NCBI RefSeq assembly: GCF_947494555.1
Contig: NZ_CANLVF010000001.1
Location: forward strand, 1,426,001-1,490,000
Length of the DNA: 64,000 bases
From: an uncultured Roseibium sp.
GTDB lineage: Bacteria; Pseudomonadota; Alphaproteobacteria; Rhizobiales; Stappiaceae
Direction: 5' to 3'
In this document: positions 53,363-61,868 of the stretch, piece after piece
Position numbering within the stretch: position 1 is the stretch's first letter
How the letters are laid out: the number at the start of each line of letters is the position of its first letter
Notes under the pieces: generated by a model
The model's database searches: none
What the model was told of the DNA's origin: nothing
What the model saw: only the letters and a program-made list of their open reading frames with translations
Translations under genes and position numbers: made by a program

Positions 53363-55108
53363 TTGCGTAACCCTCTGAAAAAATTGAAAATATTGAGAGA
53401 TCTCCTAACGGCTCGCGTCGACGAGATGATTCATCCGACGGCCGCTGAAGATAATTTTCTCGCACCATTGCACCGGTCTCTCCTGACAAGCTGTTTCCTG
53501 AGCGGTTCGGTAGCCCTGATTATCCTGCCGTTGCATCTTGCTTTGGCCGGCGCGCCACATGCGGCAACGATCGTGGTGCTGGCATGGATGCTAAGCCAGT
53601 GGCCCATTGCCAGCTTTCTGTCGCGCACGGGTGAATTGGACACCGCGATTGCGTTTTCGTCCGGACTTTTCGCTAGCTTCGTTGCCGTCATTTGCATGAT
53701 GACCGGAGGAGACGCGTCCTTTGCTTTGCTTTGGCTGCTCATCCCTCCGGTTGAGGCTGCATTTGCGACAAACAGGAAAATCACCGTCAGCATTACGCTT
53801 TACTGCTGCGCTCTGTTTGCGTTCGTCCAACTCTTCGCAGGCCATGTTTCGCAGATAGTCAACCTGCCTCCGGCTGCGCGCATTGCAGCTTCTGTTGCAG
53901 CGTTGATCTACACTGGCATGCTGGCCGCAAGGATCGCGCTGGATCGGAGCCGGGCGCGCGACGCGGTAACAGCGGCGCTGGACAGCCGGGAACGTATTCG
54001 CAGCAATGTTTCTGAAGTGCTTCTGGAGATCGGTGCGACCGGGCGTTTGAGCATCTTGGCCGGGCCCTTGCGCGAAGTGCTGGGTTTTGCACCTTCTGCA
54101 TCCGATGATGACTGGTTGTTTCAACGCCTGCATGTGGCGGATCGCCCGCAGTATCTGACACGTCTTGCAGACGTTCGAGAAAGCGAAAATCCGGCCAGCG
54201 TCAAAGTGCGCCTCAGGACAGGGTCCAACCAGCCGGGTGAACAGGGAGAAGCAGCTTATCAGGTTTTCGAGCTCTATTTGAAACCAGGGCAGACCCTGCA
54301 GTCCACAGACACGGCAAAACCGGTGATTCTCGCGATACGAACGTCACCAGATGACAGCGAACATGGAGATCTCGCGTCGCGCAGGGCTGAACAATTGCGC
54401 AGCGGCAACGTTCATTGGAATGTAATCGAGGAAGCCGGTGCATCAGTTCAGGCGCAAGTTTCCGAGATTGTCGATCTGGCCAGACTGGTTGAAAGTCAGG
54501 GAAAATCTCTTTCGGCAGGAAGCCTCAACCGGACCGCGAAACGCATAAGGTCCGCAGGTGATCAAAGTGCGCAGTCCTTAAGTGCACTACTGGATCTGGT
54601 TCCGGAAAAGCCGGATGGCGCTGACGAAAACTACTGCCGTTTTGATGTTGCGGATTGCCTGAAGCACAGCTGCAATCTCATTCGCCCGCTTGCCGACCGG
54701 GTAAACGTTTCGCTTGAAGTGGATGTTGCTGCGGATCTTGTGGACGTGATGGTCAACAAGAAGAAGTTTCGTCAATCGCTCCATATCATCCTGTCGGAGA
54801 TGGTTGAAACCGTGGGAGCAGGTGCAGACGTTCGCGTGACAATTCGGCCAGCGCCATCGGGTGTGAACCTGGAACTGACCGCCGTAAATCGCCAAGCCAG
54901 CGTGACCTGGAGTTCTGAGGGCTCCAGGGCCGTTTTCGATCATGCCGCCAGGTTGTTGGAAGAAACCGGATCCAGATTGAAGTACTTGTCGGCGCTTGGG
55001 CACGGTGAAACGATCGTCGTGCTCGTTCCGGCGCGTTTTGAAAGAAGCTCAGCGGAAACGCCGTCCAATTCCGAGACTTCACCCCGGTCTTTTGCAAAGA
55101 CGGCGTAG
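53363..55108 (+). CDS. Histidine-kinase-like membrane protein lacking kinase residues
   Basis: A 581-residue protein. The start region VDEMIHPTAAEDNFLAPLHRSLL and about six helices (residues 40-195) match the membrane sensor kinases that precede peptidoglycan-binding genes in rhizobia. A PAS-like segment follows (about 210-310). The dimerisation part (EEAGASVQAQVSEIVDLARLVESQ) lacks the H-box His, and the ATPase part (RQSLHIILSEMVETV) lacks the N-box Asn and a D-x-G-x-G motif, although the end HGETIVVLVPARF is kept. It is probably a pseudokinase. TTG 53363 is a weak start; an ATG at 53426 is the alternative. Confidence 0.75.
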   Translation: MRNPLKKLKILRDLLTARVDEMIHPTAAEDNFLAPLHRSLLTSCFLSGSVALIILPLHLALAGAPHAATIVVLAWMLSQWPIASFLSRTGELDTAIAFSSGLFASFVAVICMMTGGDASFALLWLLIPPVEAAFATNRKITVSITLYCCALFAFVQLFAGHVSQIVNLPPAARIAASVAALIYTGMLAARIALDRSRARDAVTAALDSRERIRSNVSEVLLEIGATGRLSILAGPLREVLGFAPSASDDDWLFQRLHVADRPQYLTRLADVRESENPASVKVRLRTGSNQPGEQGEAAYQVFELYLKPGQTLQSTDTAKPVILAIRTSPDDSEHGDLASRRAEQLRSGNVHWNVIEEAGASVQAQVSEIVDLARLVESQGKSLSAGSLNRTAKRIRSAGDQSAQSLSALLDLVPEKPDGADENYCRFDVADCLKHSCNLIRPLADRVNVSLEVDVAADLVDVMVNKKKFRQSLHIILSEMVETVGAGADVRVTIRPAPSGVNLELTAVNRQASVTWSSEGSRAVFDHAARLLEETGSRLKYLSALGHGETIVVLVPARFERSSAETPSNSETSPRSFAKTA

Positions 55109-55116
55109 GCAACGGC

Positions 55117-55866
55117 ATGGCACGAACAAAAGAAAAAAACAGTCAGCCCAAAATCCAGGAGACCTTGATGGCAAGGGCTGGTCATCTGGCGCTTGATAAC
55201 CCAGTCGCGGCCGGGGGGGCCGTTGTCATGGGCCTGACGGCCTGCCTGATTATCGCCAACGCAATCGGCCTGCAGCCGGCTCGGCATCCGGCGCCGCTTT
55301 TTGCGACACGCGATCGTCCGGAAGCCTTTCAGTTACCCGAACCGGACGGTCGGCGAAGCGGATTGCAGGTTCAGGAGATCTCGACACTGGTGCTGGACCT
55401 TCAGATATCCCTTCGAAAAATCGGTTTTTATGAGGGTCCGCTTGATGGCCTCAATGGACCGGCGACCGAGCGTGCCATACGTGCTTTCGAGCGTCGTGCC
55501 GGACAGGCGGAGACCGGAAAAGCGAATGAAGCTCTGTTGGCATTGATCCTCCTGCATGGCGATGAACCTCAGAGTTCTCTTGTCCCGGTGCCGCGGGCAA
55601 AACCGGGAACAAGCAGTTCGCTCCCGGTGAAACCGCCATCGCAGCTGGTTGATGAGATTGATGCCGACCCACGGCTCATGAAAATCCAGAAAGCCCTTTC
55701 TGAACTCGGCTACGGCCCTTTGAAGGCCGACGGCGTGATGGGGGCCAACACAACGGCGGCAATCAAGCGCTTCGAGTTCGACAGGGGACTGCCACTGACA
55801 GGCGAGCTGGGGCCTCAAACTGTTGAGCGTCTTGAAATGATCAGCGGAAGACGTTTGTCCGGTTGA
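55117..55866 (+). CDS. Peptidoglycan-binding domain membrane protein
   Basis: A 249-residue protein with one transmembrane helix near residues 30-50, then two PG_binding_1 domains: LDLQISLRKIGFYEGPLDGLNGPATERAIRAFE (about 90-122) and KIQKALSELGYGPLKADGVMGANTTAAIKRFEFDRGLPLTG (about 188-228). This suggests a periplasmic cell-wall-attached protein anchored in the inner membrane. ATG 55117 matches homologue starts; an ATG at 55168 with AGGAG 6 bases ahead is an alternative. It follows the kinase-like gene with an 8-base gap, a usual pair in this order. Confidence 0.85.
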   Translation: MARTKEKNSQPKIQETLMARAGHLALDNPVAAGGAVVMGLTACLIIANAIGLQPARHPAPLFATRDRPEAFQLPEPDGRRSGLQVQEISTLVLDLQISLRKIGFYEGPLDGLNGPATERAIRAFERRAGQAETGKANEALLALILLHGDEPQSSLVPVPRAKPGTSSSLPVKPPSQLVDEIDADPRLMKIQKALSELGYGPLKADGVMGANTTAAIKRFEFDRGLPLTGELGPQTVERLEMISGRRLSG

Positions 55867-55951
55867 TTGATGAGGCTTTCGATCTGCCTTGAACCGGCGG
55901 ACAATAGCAATCCGGCGTTTGGGCCGGAAGAAGCACTATTGGAAAGCTAAA

Positions 55952-56329
55952 ATGAGAGTCACTTCCGAATTCTTTGTCTCGGCACTTGTGCGCCGGATTT
56001 TCGCAGAAGGAGGCTTCGCAGCCATTTCAAGACGTGGTGCTGAGGAAGCTGGCGCGGTTTTTGTGTCGATCGACCGCTTGGACGGATCGTTCGACCTCTA
56101 TGGCCCAGCCCCTCAGGCGATGTTCAGCGATCAGCCTCTTGGACGCTTGTTCGAGAAAATACTGGCCTCCGTGGAAACAGCCGACATCAGCCAGCGACTG
56201 CAGAACGAAGCCAGGATGGATCCCGACTATTGGCTGGTCGAGATCGAGGCAAGGGAAGGGGACGCGGGTTTGCCGCTCGCGCAAGACGACCCCGTGGAAG
56301 TGCCCGGAAAAGATTTTTTTCGAACTTAA
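55952..56329 (+). CDS. DUF1491 family protein
   Basis: A 125-residue cytoplasmic protein with the DUF1491 opening VTSEFFVSALVRRIFAEGGFAAISRRGAEEAGAVFV and the typical end DPDYWLVEIEAR. The family is common in alphaproteobacteria next to the peptidoglycan-binding gene, as here, and its function is unknown. The start at 55952 is chosen by homology; an ATG 63 bases upstream is in frame. Confidence 0.86.
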   Translation: MRVTSEFFVSALVRRIFAEGGFAAISRRGAEEAGAVFVSIDRLDGSFDLYGPAPQAMFSDQPLGRLFEKILASVETADISQRLQNEARMDPDYWLVEIEAREGDAGLPLAQDDPVEVPGKDFFRT

Positions 56330-56342
56330 CGCGTCTCGGTTA

Positions 56343-56365
56343 CCCGCTCTATGAGCGGGCTTTTT
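56343..56365 (+). terminator. Terminator of the DUF1491 transcription unit
   Basis: CCCGCTC/GAGCGGG stem with a 3-base loop and CTTTTT, starting 14 bases after the DUF1491 stop. It overlaps the 3' end of the convergent DUF2336 gene. Confidence 0.88.
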
Positions 56366-57497
56366 GTCTCTGATCCACACCGCGTTTTGCGAAGGTCTTT
56401 TTGGCCTGCGTCTTTCTACCGGCGGCTTCCTGATATTGCGAGGAATACCGCGGCGCGGATTTCTGTGCGCCCTGATCGTGCAGGAGCCATTGCCCGACAA
56501 GTGCTTCGGCTGCACCGTTGCTGAGCGTGCGGTGCATTCTCAAAAGACCGCGCAGATCGGTCAAAGGCATGTCTTCCCCGAGCAGGCGGATCAGAATCGT
56601 CGTGGTCTGAAACTCCGGCATCCCCAATGCCTTCAAGGCAATCGTGAGGCCTTCGCCCTGATCCTTTCGCAGCAACAGGTTACTGGTGGATCTCGACAGG
56701 CCGAGACCCTGGCTGAGCAAAGTTGCGAAGCGGTATGTGTTTTGGCTCATTGCTTCCTCAACCAGGGCTTCCTGGATTCGGGGTCGATTTGCTTCGGATC
56801 TTTGGGACATGTTTCCACCTGGTGTCTGTGCCTGTTTAACGAGGCTGGTCATTTCTGCGGCGGCGATTGCCTGCTTTTTCAAGGGCGCCGGCAAATGCAG
56901 AAACTGTCCCATCAGGCCGTCGGGATTGAGGGCATCCCGGCCGGCAAGTTCCAGACCGAGAGACGCGATGATGTCGCTTCTTCGGCTGAGTTTGGCCTGA
57001 TGGGTCTTATTGAGACTGATGTCGTCGCGCTCGAGCAGTATTTTGACTGCACTTGCTTCAGCATGGTCGCACAGGGCGCTGATGACCGATTCGCGAAGGG
57101 AAGGCCGGCTTGCGACGGCTTTTCGGGAAATCTCGGGGCCGTTCTCTGCGACCTCAAGCTGGAGATCCACAGAAAGGCGGGGACTGTTACGAAGGGCAGG
57201 TGCCGCTGTCAAAGGATCTTCGTCGCGCGCCAGCTGTTCCTGCAGATCGTCCGGTATTTTTGGATGTCCGGCGAGCAACCTGGATATCTGGCGGCGATCC
57301 TCTGGAGGGGTGCCTTGAAGCAGATTTCGCGCGAGTTCCAAAAAAATATCAGTTTCTTCAATGTCATGCTTCTGACGCCCCACGAAAATCTCTGAGGCAG
57401 ACAGCAACACATGCCGCGCCGAAGCAGAGCTTGAGCGCGTTCGCGAAACGTTGGTCGTTTGAGGCTTTTTTTGTTTAAATTTTTGGCTCTGTTGCAT
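56349..57497 (-). CDS. DUF2336 family helical-repeat protein
   Basis: A 382-residue cytoplasmic protein made of helical repeats, with LARNLLQGTPPEDRRQISRLLAGHPKIPDDLQEQLARDED and related repeats through the middle, as in DUF2336. The C-terminus is basic and disordered. The basic N-terminal extension (MQQSQKFKQKKPQTT) could start later, but no better site was found. In other alphaproteobacteria DUF2336 genes often sit near stress or cell-cycle genes; no role is proven. Confidence 0.82.
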   Translation of the reverse strand: MQQSQKFKQKKPQTTNVSRTRSSSASARHVLLSASEIFVGRQKHDIEETDIFLELARNLLQGTPPEDRRQISRLLAGHPKIPDDLQEQLARDEDPLTAAPALRNSPRLSVDLQLEVAENGPEISRKAVASRPSLRESVISALCDHAEASAVKILLERDDISLNKTHQAKLSRRSDIIASLGLELAGRDALNPDGLMGQFLHLPAPLKKQAIAAAEMTSLVKQAQTPGGNMSQRSEANRPRIQEALVEEAMSQNTYRFATLLSQGLGLSRSTSNLLLRKDQGEGLTIALKALGMPEFQTTTILIRLLGEDMPLTDLRGLLRMHRTLSNGAAEALVGQWLLHDQGAQKSAPRYSSQYQEAAGRKTQAKKTFAKRGVDQRQKARS

Positions 57498-57689
57498 GAC
57501 ACCCGACTACAAAACACGAAACACAGATCGACCGTCGAAAGTTGTTTCCATCAAATTGCAGGAAAAGCGTTAGCATGCTGTTAACCCTGACGGCTTCTTA
57601 ATGAACCTGCAGCAAGTAATGCGTCGCCCGTTTGACCGTTTCCGCGCGGTAATACGCCGTTCAGGAGACTGGAACCGAAGGAGGAGACG

Positions 57690-57899
57690 ATGGGCACTTT
57701 GTTGGATTTTTCGTCCGCACCACGGCCCAGTGCACGTGTGAGCCAACGCTCAAAATCGCACGAACAGGCAAGCACAGAGAGTTTTGGGGAGGTTATCCTC
57801 TTCCCAGGTGTACGCTATGAGCGGCATGACCTTGATCTTGCCGCGCGAATCAACACCATCGGAAGAGCTGCTGGACCCACTGGTTCCGACAAGGACTGA
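57690..57899 (+). CDS. Small conserved-looking protein, 69 residues
   Basis: A good AAGGAGGAG site is 3-8 bases ahead of the ATG. The protein opens MGTLLDFSSAPRPSAR and contains GEVILFPGVRYERHD, a motif I associate with small rhizobial hypotheticals of this kind. It has no membrane helix. The adjacent lipoprotein gene begins 77 bases further on. The family function is unknown. Confidence 0.65.
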   Translation: MGTLLDFSSAPRPSARVSQRSKSHEQASTESFGEVILFPGVRYERHDLDLAARINTIGRAAGPTGSDKD

Positions 57900-57976
57900 C
57901 GGTCCAAGCCCTCCAGCCGCGTCGGACGGGGTAAGTCCGGTCATCAACCAGAATTTGCGGTCTGGAGACACGCCCG

Positions 57977-58840
57977 ATGGGCAAAGACAATGCGGTACAT
58001 GGGTGCGCACCCCTGCGCGGGGGGCGCAGCACACAGATTAGGCAAAGCCTTGCGCTTGCCATGGTGATGGCCGCTTGTCTCGCTCTTTCAGCCTGCGTGC
58101 GTCCGACTGGTGATTTCGACCGGGCCAGACCTTCCGTCATTCACGATGACCTTATGCCTGCGGTTGGAGAGAATGCGGCCCGCCTGCGCGGTGATCCAGT
58201 CTCCAAATTCAACTACACCAACGATGAAGAGTTGCTGCGGGATCGGGGCTGGACACTTATCCGTCCTCCCTGGACCAAGGACTGGATCGGCGGGACGATG
58301 GTCGAGCTCTCGCGCACGCGCGTCTTGCCGGAGACGGAGGGACGGGTCCCGCCCGATCTTTATCTCATCTACCTGCGGTCGGACAAATTTCGCTCCTCCG
58401 ATGCGCGCTATGACAAGATTGCTGCAGACGCGACAGGCGATGCAGAACTGGTCATGCCCTTCTGTGAGGTTGCCCTGCGCGTGCAGAAGGCCGACGATGA
58501 AAGGCTGAGAGTTCTGCGAAATCAACCCGTGACGACGCAGGAAACCTATGACGGTGCGAAAGCACGTGTGTGGGAAAACCGTGTCATGATCAAATGGGTC
58601 GGGCAAGCACTTCGATACCGGATTATCGCCTACAAGAAGGCACTAAAAGGCCTGGAGATTGAAACTCCGAGCCAGGACAGAGTATGGAAGGTCAACAACG
58701 CCATCCGCGAACTTGAAGGCCAGGTACGGCTCGCGGAAGCCAGTTGCGAAGCCAACGATCGTTATGGCCAGGAAAAGCCCGCCAAAAGGTCCAGGATCTA
58801 CACAGGCTGGAGCATCGAACGGCCACCAGTGAAGAAATAG
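57977..58840 (+). CDS. Putative lipoprotein of unknown function
   Basis: A 287-residue predicted lipoprotein. A hydrophobic stretch LALAMVMAACLALSAC ends in the lipobox LSAC at about residues 36-39. The mature part has RDRGWTLIRPPWTKDWIGG and YDKIAADATGDAELVMPFCEVALRVQKADDERL, a helical soluble domain, followed by a basic C-terminus. I do not recognise a family. The start could be later (an ATG at about residue 29), and the first 20 residues are unusual for a signal peptide. Confidence 0.72.
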   Translation: MGKDNAVHGCAPLRGGRSTQIRQSLALAMVMAACLALSACVRPTGDFDRARPSVIHDDLMPAVGENAARLRGDPVSKFNYTNDEELLRDRGWTLIRPPWTKDWIGGTMVELSRTRVLPETEGRVPPDLYLIYLRSDKFRSSDARYDKIAADATGDAELVMPFCEVALRVQKADDERLRVLRNQPVTTQETYDGAKARVWENRVMIKWVGQALRYRIIAYKKALKGLEIETPSQDRVWKVNNAIRELEGQVRLAEASCEANDRYGQEKPAKRSRIYTGWSIERPPVKK

Positions 58841-59011
58841 CGATCACAGGAAAAGCGGTCTCCCAGGTTTTTCGCCTGCCCAGCAATTCCGTTGCACTTT
58901 TGCCGGCACGGCATTATTGCAGGGGAAACGGACGCGTCCGGTTGCAAAGACCGTCGTCAGCTTGAGAACAGCAATCCCGTCCGCGCCAATGCCAATTTGT
59001 CAGGAGCCTAC
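58841..59011. other. Spacer before the TPR-sulfotransferase gene
   Basis: About 170 bases with an open frame continuous with the next gene but no good start. It contains the ribosome binding site CAGGAG ahead of ATG 59012. No hairpin terminator was seen. Confidence 0.4.
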
Positions 59012-60583
59012 ATGAACCCGGGTGTGACGCAGCTTGTACAGGAAGCGCTCAGTCATCAGCACGCAGGGCGTATTCCAATCGCACTGGATTTGTTTGAACA
59101 GGTGCTGCGGCTGGACCCGCGTAACCCGCAGGCCAACTTCTCGCTCGGCATCGCGGCTTATCAGGAAGGCAACATTGGATTGGCCATCGAACGGCTCCAG
59201 ATTGCTGCACGCAAGGCCGGCAAGCATCCGCAGGTCCATCAGCTTCTCGGCATAGCGCTCATGAATGCCGGTGACGTTGACGGTGCGCAGGCCTCCTTGA
59301 AAAAGGCGGTGTCGCTTGCACCGAAAGAGGCTGATTTTCACGCGCAGCTCGGCGATTTGTATCGCATCAAGAGACAAGCCGTGATGTCACGTCAAAGCTA
59401 CCTTAGGGCGCTGAAACTCGACCCCGAAAACGGGTACGGACTGGTTGGCATGGGCCAGCTCGAAATTACGGTCGGCAATATCGATGAGGCGATCGAATGG
59501 TTCGAAAAGGCCATTGATTGCAAGAAAGAGATGCCGACGGCATTTCAGTGCCTGAGCCTTGCCCGCTCGTTCAAGGAAAAACCGGCAGAACTTGACCAGA
59601 TCGAAGCTCTCATCGGCGACGGTTCACCGCGTCCGGGGCCGGACCAGGCAAATCTGCATTGGGCAGCCGGCAAGATCTATCACGACATCGGCGATACGTC
59701 GCGCGGGCTAGAACACTATCAGGAAGCACGCAAGCTGCATTATCCGCCCTTTGATCCGGGCGCCTATGAGGACCGAATTGCCTTCACGAAGGAAGTCTTC
59801 AACGAGGATTTTTTCGCAAACCACACGGACGTTGCGGACACGTCCGAAAAACCTGTCTTCATCTTCGGTCTGCCGAGATCAGGCACAACCCTGATCGAAC
59901 AGATTGTGAGCTGCCATTCGCAGGCGGCAAGCGGCGGTGAGATACAATTTTTCAGGCATCTGCAGGAAGAAATGGGTCTCAAGGGACAGCCGAGCGCCGC
60001 CCTTGAAAACCGGCTCAAGAACATTGACCCCAAAGAGTTCAGGCGGATCGCCCGTAAATACCTGGCGATCCTCGATGGCATTGACCGCCGCGCAGACCGC
60101 GTGACTGACAAGATGCCACACAACTATGAGATGGTCTGGCTGATGAGCCTGCTGTTTCCGAAGGCGACATTCATTCACTGTTCCAGATCGGCTGCCGACA
60201 CGTGCATCTCATTGCTGTCGCATCCTCTTTCCCCAGCGCACAATTACGCCCTGACACAGGATACGGTCGGCAGGTACTACCGGACATATGCGTCGTTGAT
60301 GGACCACTGGCAAAAGGTGGTTCCGGTCGATATTCATACGCTTGCCTATGAGGCGCTGGTTGACGATCAGCGAGCCGAAAGCGAGACGCTGCTGTCACAT
60401 GCGGGATTGTCGTGGGAAGACGCCTGTCTTGAGTTTTACAAGAGCGAGAGCCCGGTCACGACGTTCTCCAACACCCAGGTCCGTCGCCCGATATTCCGTT
60501 CTTCGCTCGGGCGGTGGCAGGGCAAGGAAACTCACTATCAGGATCTGTTTGCCGCACTTGGTCCTTTCGCGCCCCAGGCCTGA
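59012..60583 (+). CDS. TPR-sulfotransferase fusion protein
   Basis: A 523-residue protein with TPR repeats in residues about 1-220 (for example ALDLFEQVLRLDPRNPQANFSLGIAAYQEG and AIEWFEKAIDC), then a sulfotransferase domain with the PAPS-binding loop FGLPRSGTTLIEQIVSCHSQ (about 288-307) and a DKMPHNYEMVWLMSLLFPKATFIHCSR motif. It would transfer sulfate from PAPS to an unknown acceptor, perhaps a protein or glycan held by the TPR part. CAGGAG lies 5 bases ahead of the start. The neighbour on the right is convergent. Confidence 0.88.
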   Translation: MNPGVTQLVQEALSHQHAGRIPIALDLFEQVLRLDPRNPQANFSLGIAAYQEGNIGLAIERLQIAARKAGKHPQVHQLLGIALMNAGDVDGAQASLKKAVSLAPKEADFHAQLGDLYRIKRQAVMSRQSYLRALKLDPENGYGLVGMGQLEITVGNIDEAIEWFEKAIDCKKEMPTAFQCLSLARSFKEKPAELDQIEALIGDGSPRPGPDQANLHWAAGKIYHDIGDTSRGLEHYQEARKLHYPPFDPGAYEDRIAFTKEVFNEDFFANHTDVADTSEKPVFIFGLPRSGTTLIEQIVSCHSQAASGGEIQFFRHLQEEMGLKGQPSAALENRLKNIDPKEFRRIARKYLAILDGIDRRADRVTDKMPHNYEMVWLMSLLFPKATFIHCSRSAADTCISLLSHPLSPAHNYALTQDTVGRYYRTYASLMDHWQKVVPVDIHTLAYEALVDDQRAESETLLSHAGLSWEDACLEFYKSESPVTTFSNTQVRRPIFRSSLGRWQGKETHYQDLFAALGPFAPQA

Positions 60584-60615
60584 TCCAAATCATTGAAGGG
60601 CAGTGCCGCCGCAAG

Positions 60616-61176
60616 TCAGCCGATTGTTCCGCAGGTCGCCGACTTCAGCGCGACATCGACGGCATTCGCCTTGGAGGGGTGTGGAACATGCGCTCTCAAC
60701 AGAGCGAATCCGCTGATCTCGTCGGTTTCGATGACAATGAGGTTTTCCAGGTTTTCAGGCGGGTTTTCTCTGAGTATCGACAGTTGCGAAGGCGTCAGGA
60801 CCAGCATGGACAAGCGATCGGCACCCGCCGTTCGATTGTTCAGGCTGTAAAGGGTTTCGCCGGCCGAATTGAACAGGCCGATGGACCAGAAGGACGTCGG
60901 GATGCCCGCATCAAACAGAACGGGGCCATCGACAAGCTGAAACCTGCAGGCCGCGTGTTTCATCGAGGGATCAAGGTCCGGCAGAGCTTCCTGCTGCGGT
61001 CTGACGTCCGGTAGCAGGTTAAACTGTCGGTCCGGTCCGTATTCAGCGATATTGTCGTATGCGCTGTGCTGCACGTTCAGCGGGATGCCGAAGACCACGA
61101 GCACATGAATAATGACCGCAAGGAAAACGGTGGCGAAGGCTCCAAGCGTCATTGAAAATCGTGGCGACAGGGTCAT
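60616..61176 (-). CDS. DUF1254-type membrane-anchored protein
   Basis: A 186-residue protein with one N-terminal hydrophobic helix (AFATVFLAVIIHVLVVFG) and a periplasmic domain including FQLVDGPVLFDAGIPTSFWSIGLFNSAGETLYSLNN. It is the last gene of the operon that begins with the PBP gene, and overlaps the DUF1214 gene by four bases. DUF1254/DUF1214 pairs with transglycosylase genes are a recurrent alphaproteobacterial arrangement. The molecular role is unknown. Confidence 0.78.
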   Translation of the reverse strand: MTLSPRFSMTLGAFATVFLAVIIHVLVVFGIPLNVQHSAYDNIAEYGPDRQFNLLPDVRPQQEALPDLDPSMKHAACRFQLVDGPVLFDAGIPTSFWSIGLFNSAGETLYSLNNRTAGADRLSMLVLTPSQLSILRENPPENLENLIVIETDEISGFALLRAHVPHPSKANAVDVALKSATCGTIG

Positions 61177-61868
61177 GGGCAGGCCTGTCTTTCGATGGTG
61201 GGCAGCTGGATGCCATCGAGCGCTGCTCCTGTTGTCACGGGCGCATCATAGAGCCGCAACACAATACGCAACCCGTCGCTGGCATTTGCAGCTGCTGCGA
61301 GGGGCAGCCAGTTTCCCGAATGCGGATTATTTGCCACGCTGATTTCAAAGCTTCCATCCTGATTTCGAAGCAGGCTTTGACTGTCAAGATAAACGCGGCC
61401 TGGAAGCGTTTGGACCAGGTGGCCATCACCGTCCGTCACGGTCAGCGTCCACAACCGCGCTGCGGGGGTCTGTCCAGAAATCCTGTAGACGCATGTCGGA
61501 TCAAGCAGGTGTCCGGCACTGTCCTGCCGCGCGACGAGCGCCAACCCTTCTCCGGAAGCAAGCGGCACAACAGCTCCGCGGGTGTAAATCGCAACGGAGT
61601 AGGGATCTGCTTCGGCGGTTCCCGCTTTCGGGTAGGCTTGCCAGGGACCTATTGTAACTGCGTTGAGCGGTTGTTCGCGCTCAATCATCACATACGCGGA
61701 ACTTATGCCAAGGAGTGATGCAAATCCGACGATGATCGACAGGAAAACAAGGGTTCTAAAGGGCCGGGTTTTGTGCGGACGAATGGCCAGGGGCAAGTCC
61801 TGAACGTGCCAATCCGCCTCGCCATATCGTATCTCGGCAGGCTGTCCCGGCGATCCAGATCCAGTCAT
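61173..61868 (-). CDS. DUF1214 membrane-anchored protein
   Basis: A 231-residue protein with a cytoplasmic N-terminus of about 35 residues, one helix (FRTLVFLSIIVGFASLLGISSAYVMI) and a periplasmic domain. The end ISVANNPHSGNWLPLAAAANASDGLRIVLRLYDAPV is the DUF1214 signature. It overlaps both its neighbours by four bases, which implies a fixed operon and perhaps a shared complex with the PBP. Confidence 0.82.
   Translation of the reverse strand: MTGSGSPGQPAEIRYGEADWHVQDLPLAIRPHKTRPFRTLVFLSIIVGFASLLGISSAYVMIEREQPLNAVTIGPWQAYPKAGTAEADPYSVAIYTRGAVVPLASGEGLALVARQDSAGHLLDPTCVYRISGQTPAARLWTLTVTDGDGHLVQTLPGRVYLDSQSLLRNQDGSFEISVANNPHSGNWLPLAAAANASDGLRIVLRLYDAPVTTGAALDGIQLPTIERQACP

Noticed and set aside
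56364..57395. A 343-codon frame on the plus strand
   Set aside because: It is the antisense shadow of the DUF2336 gene; its sequence is Cys- and Leu-rich with no known fold.
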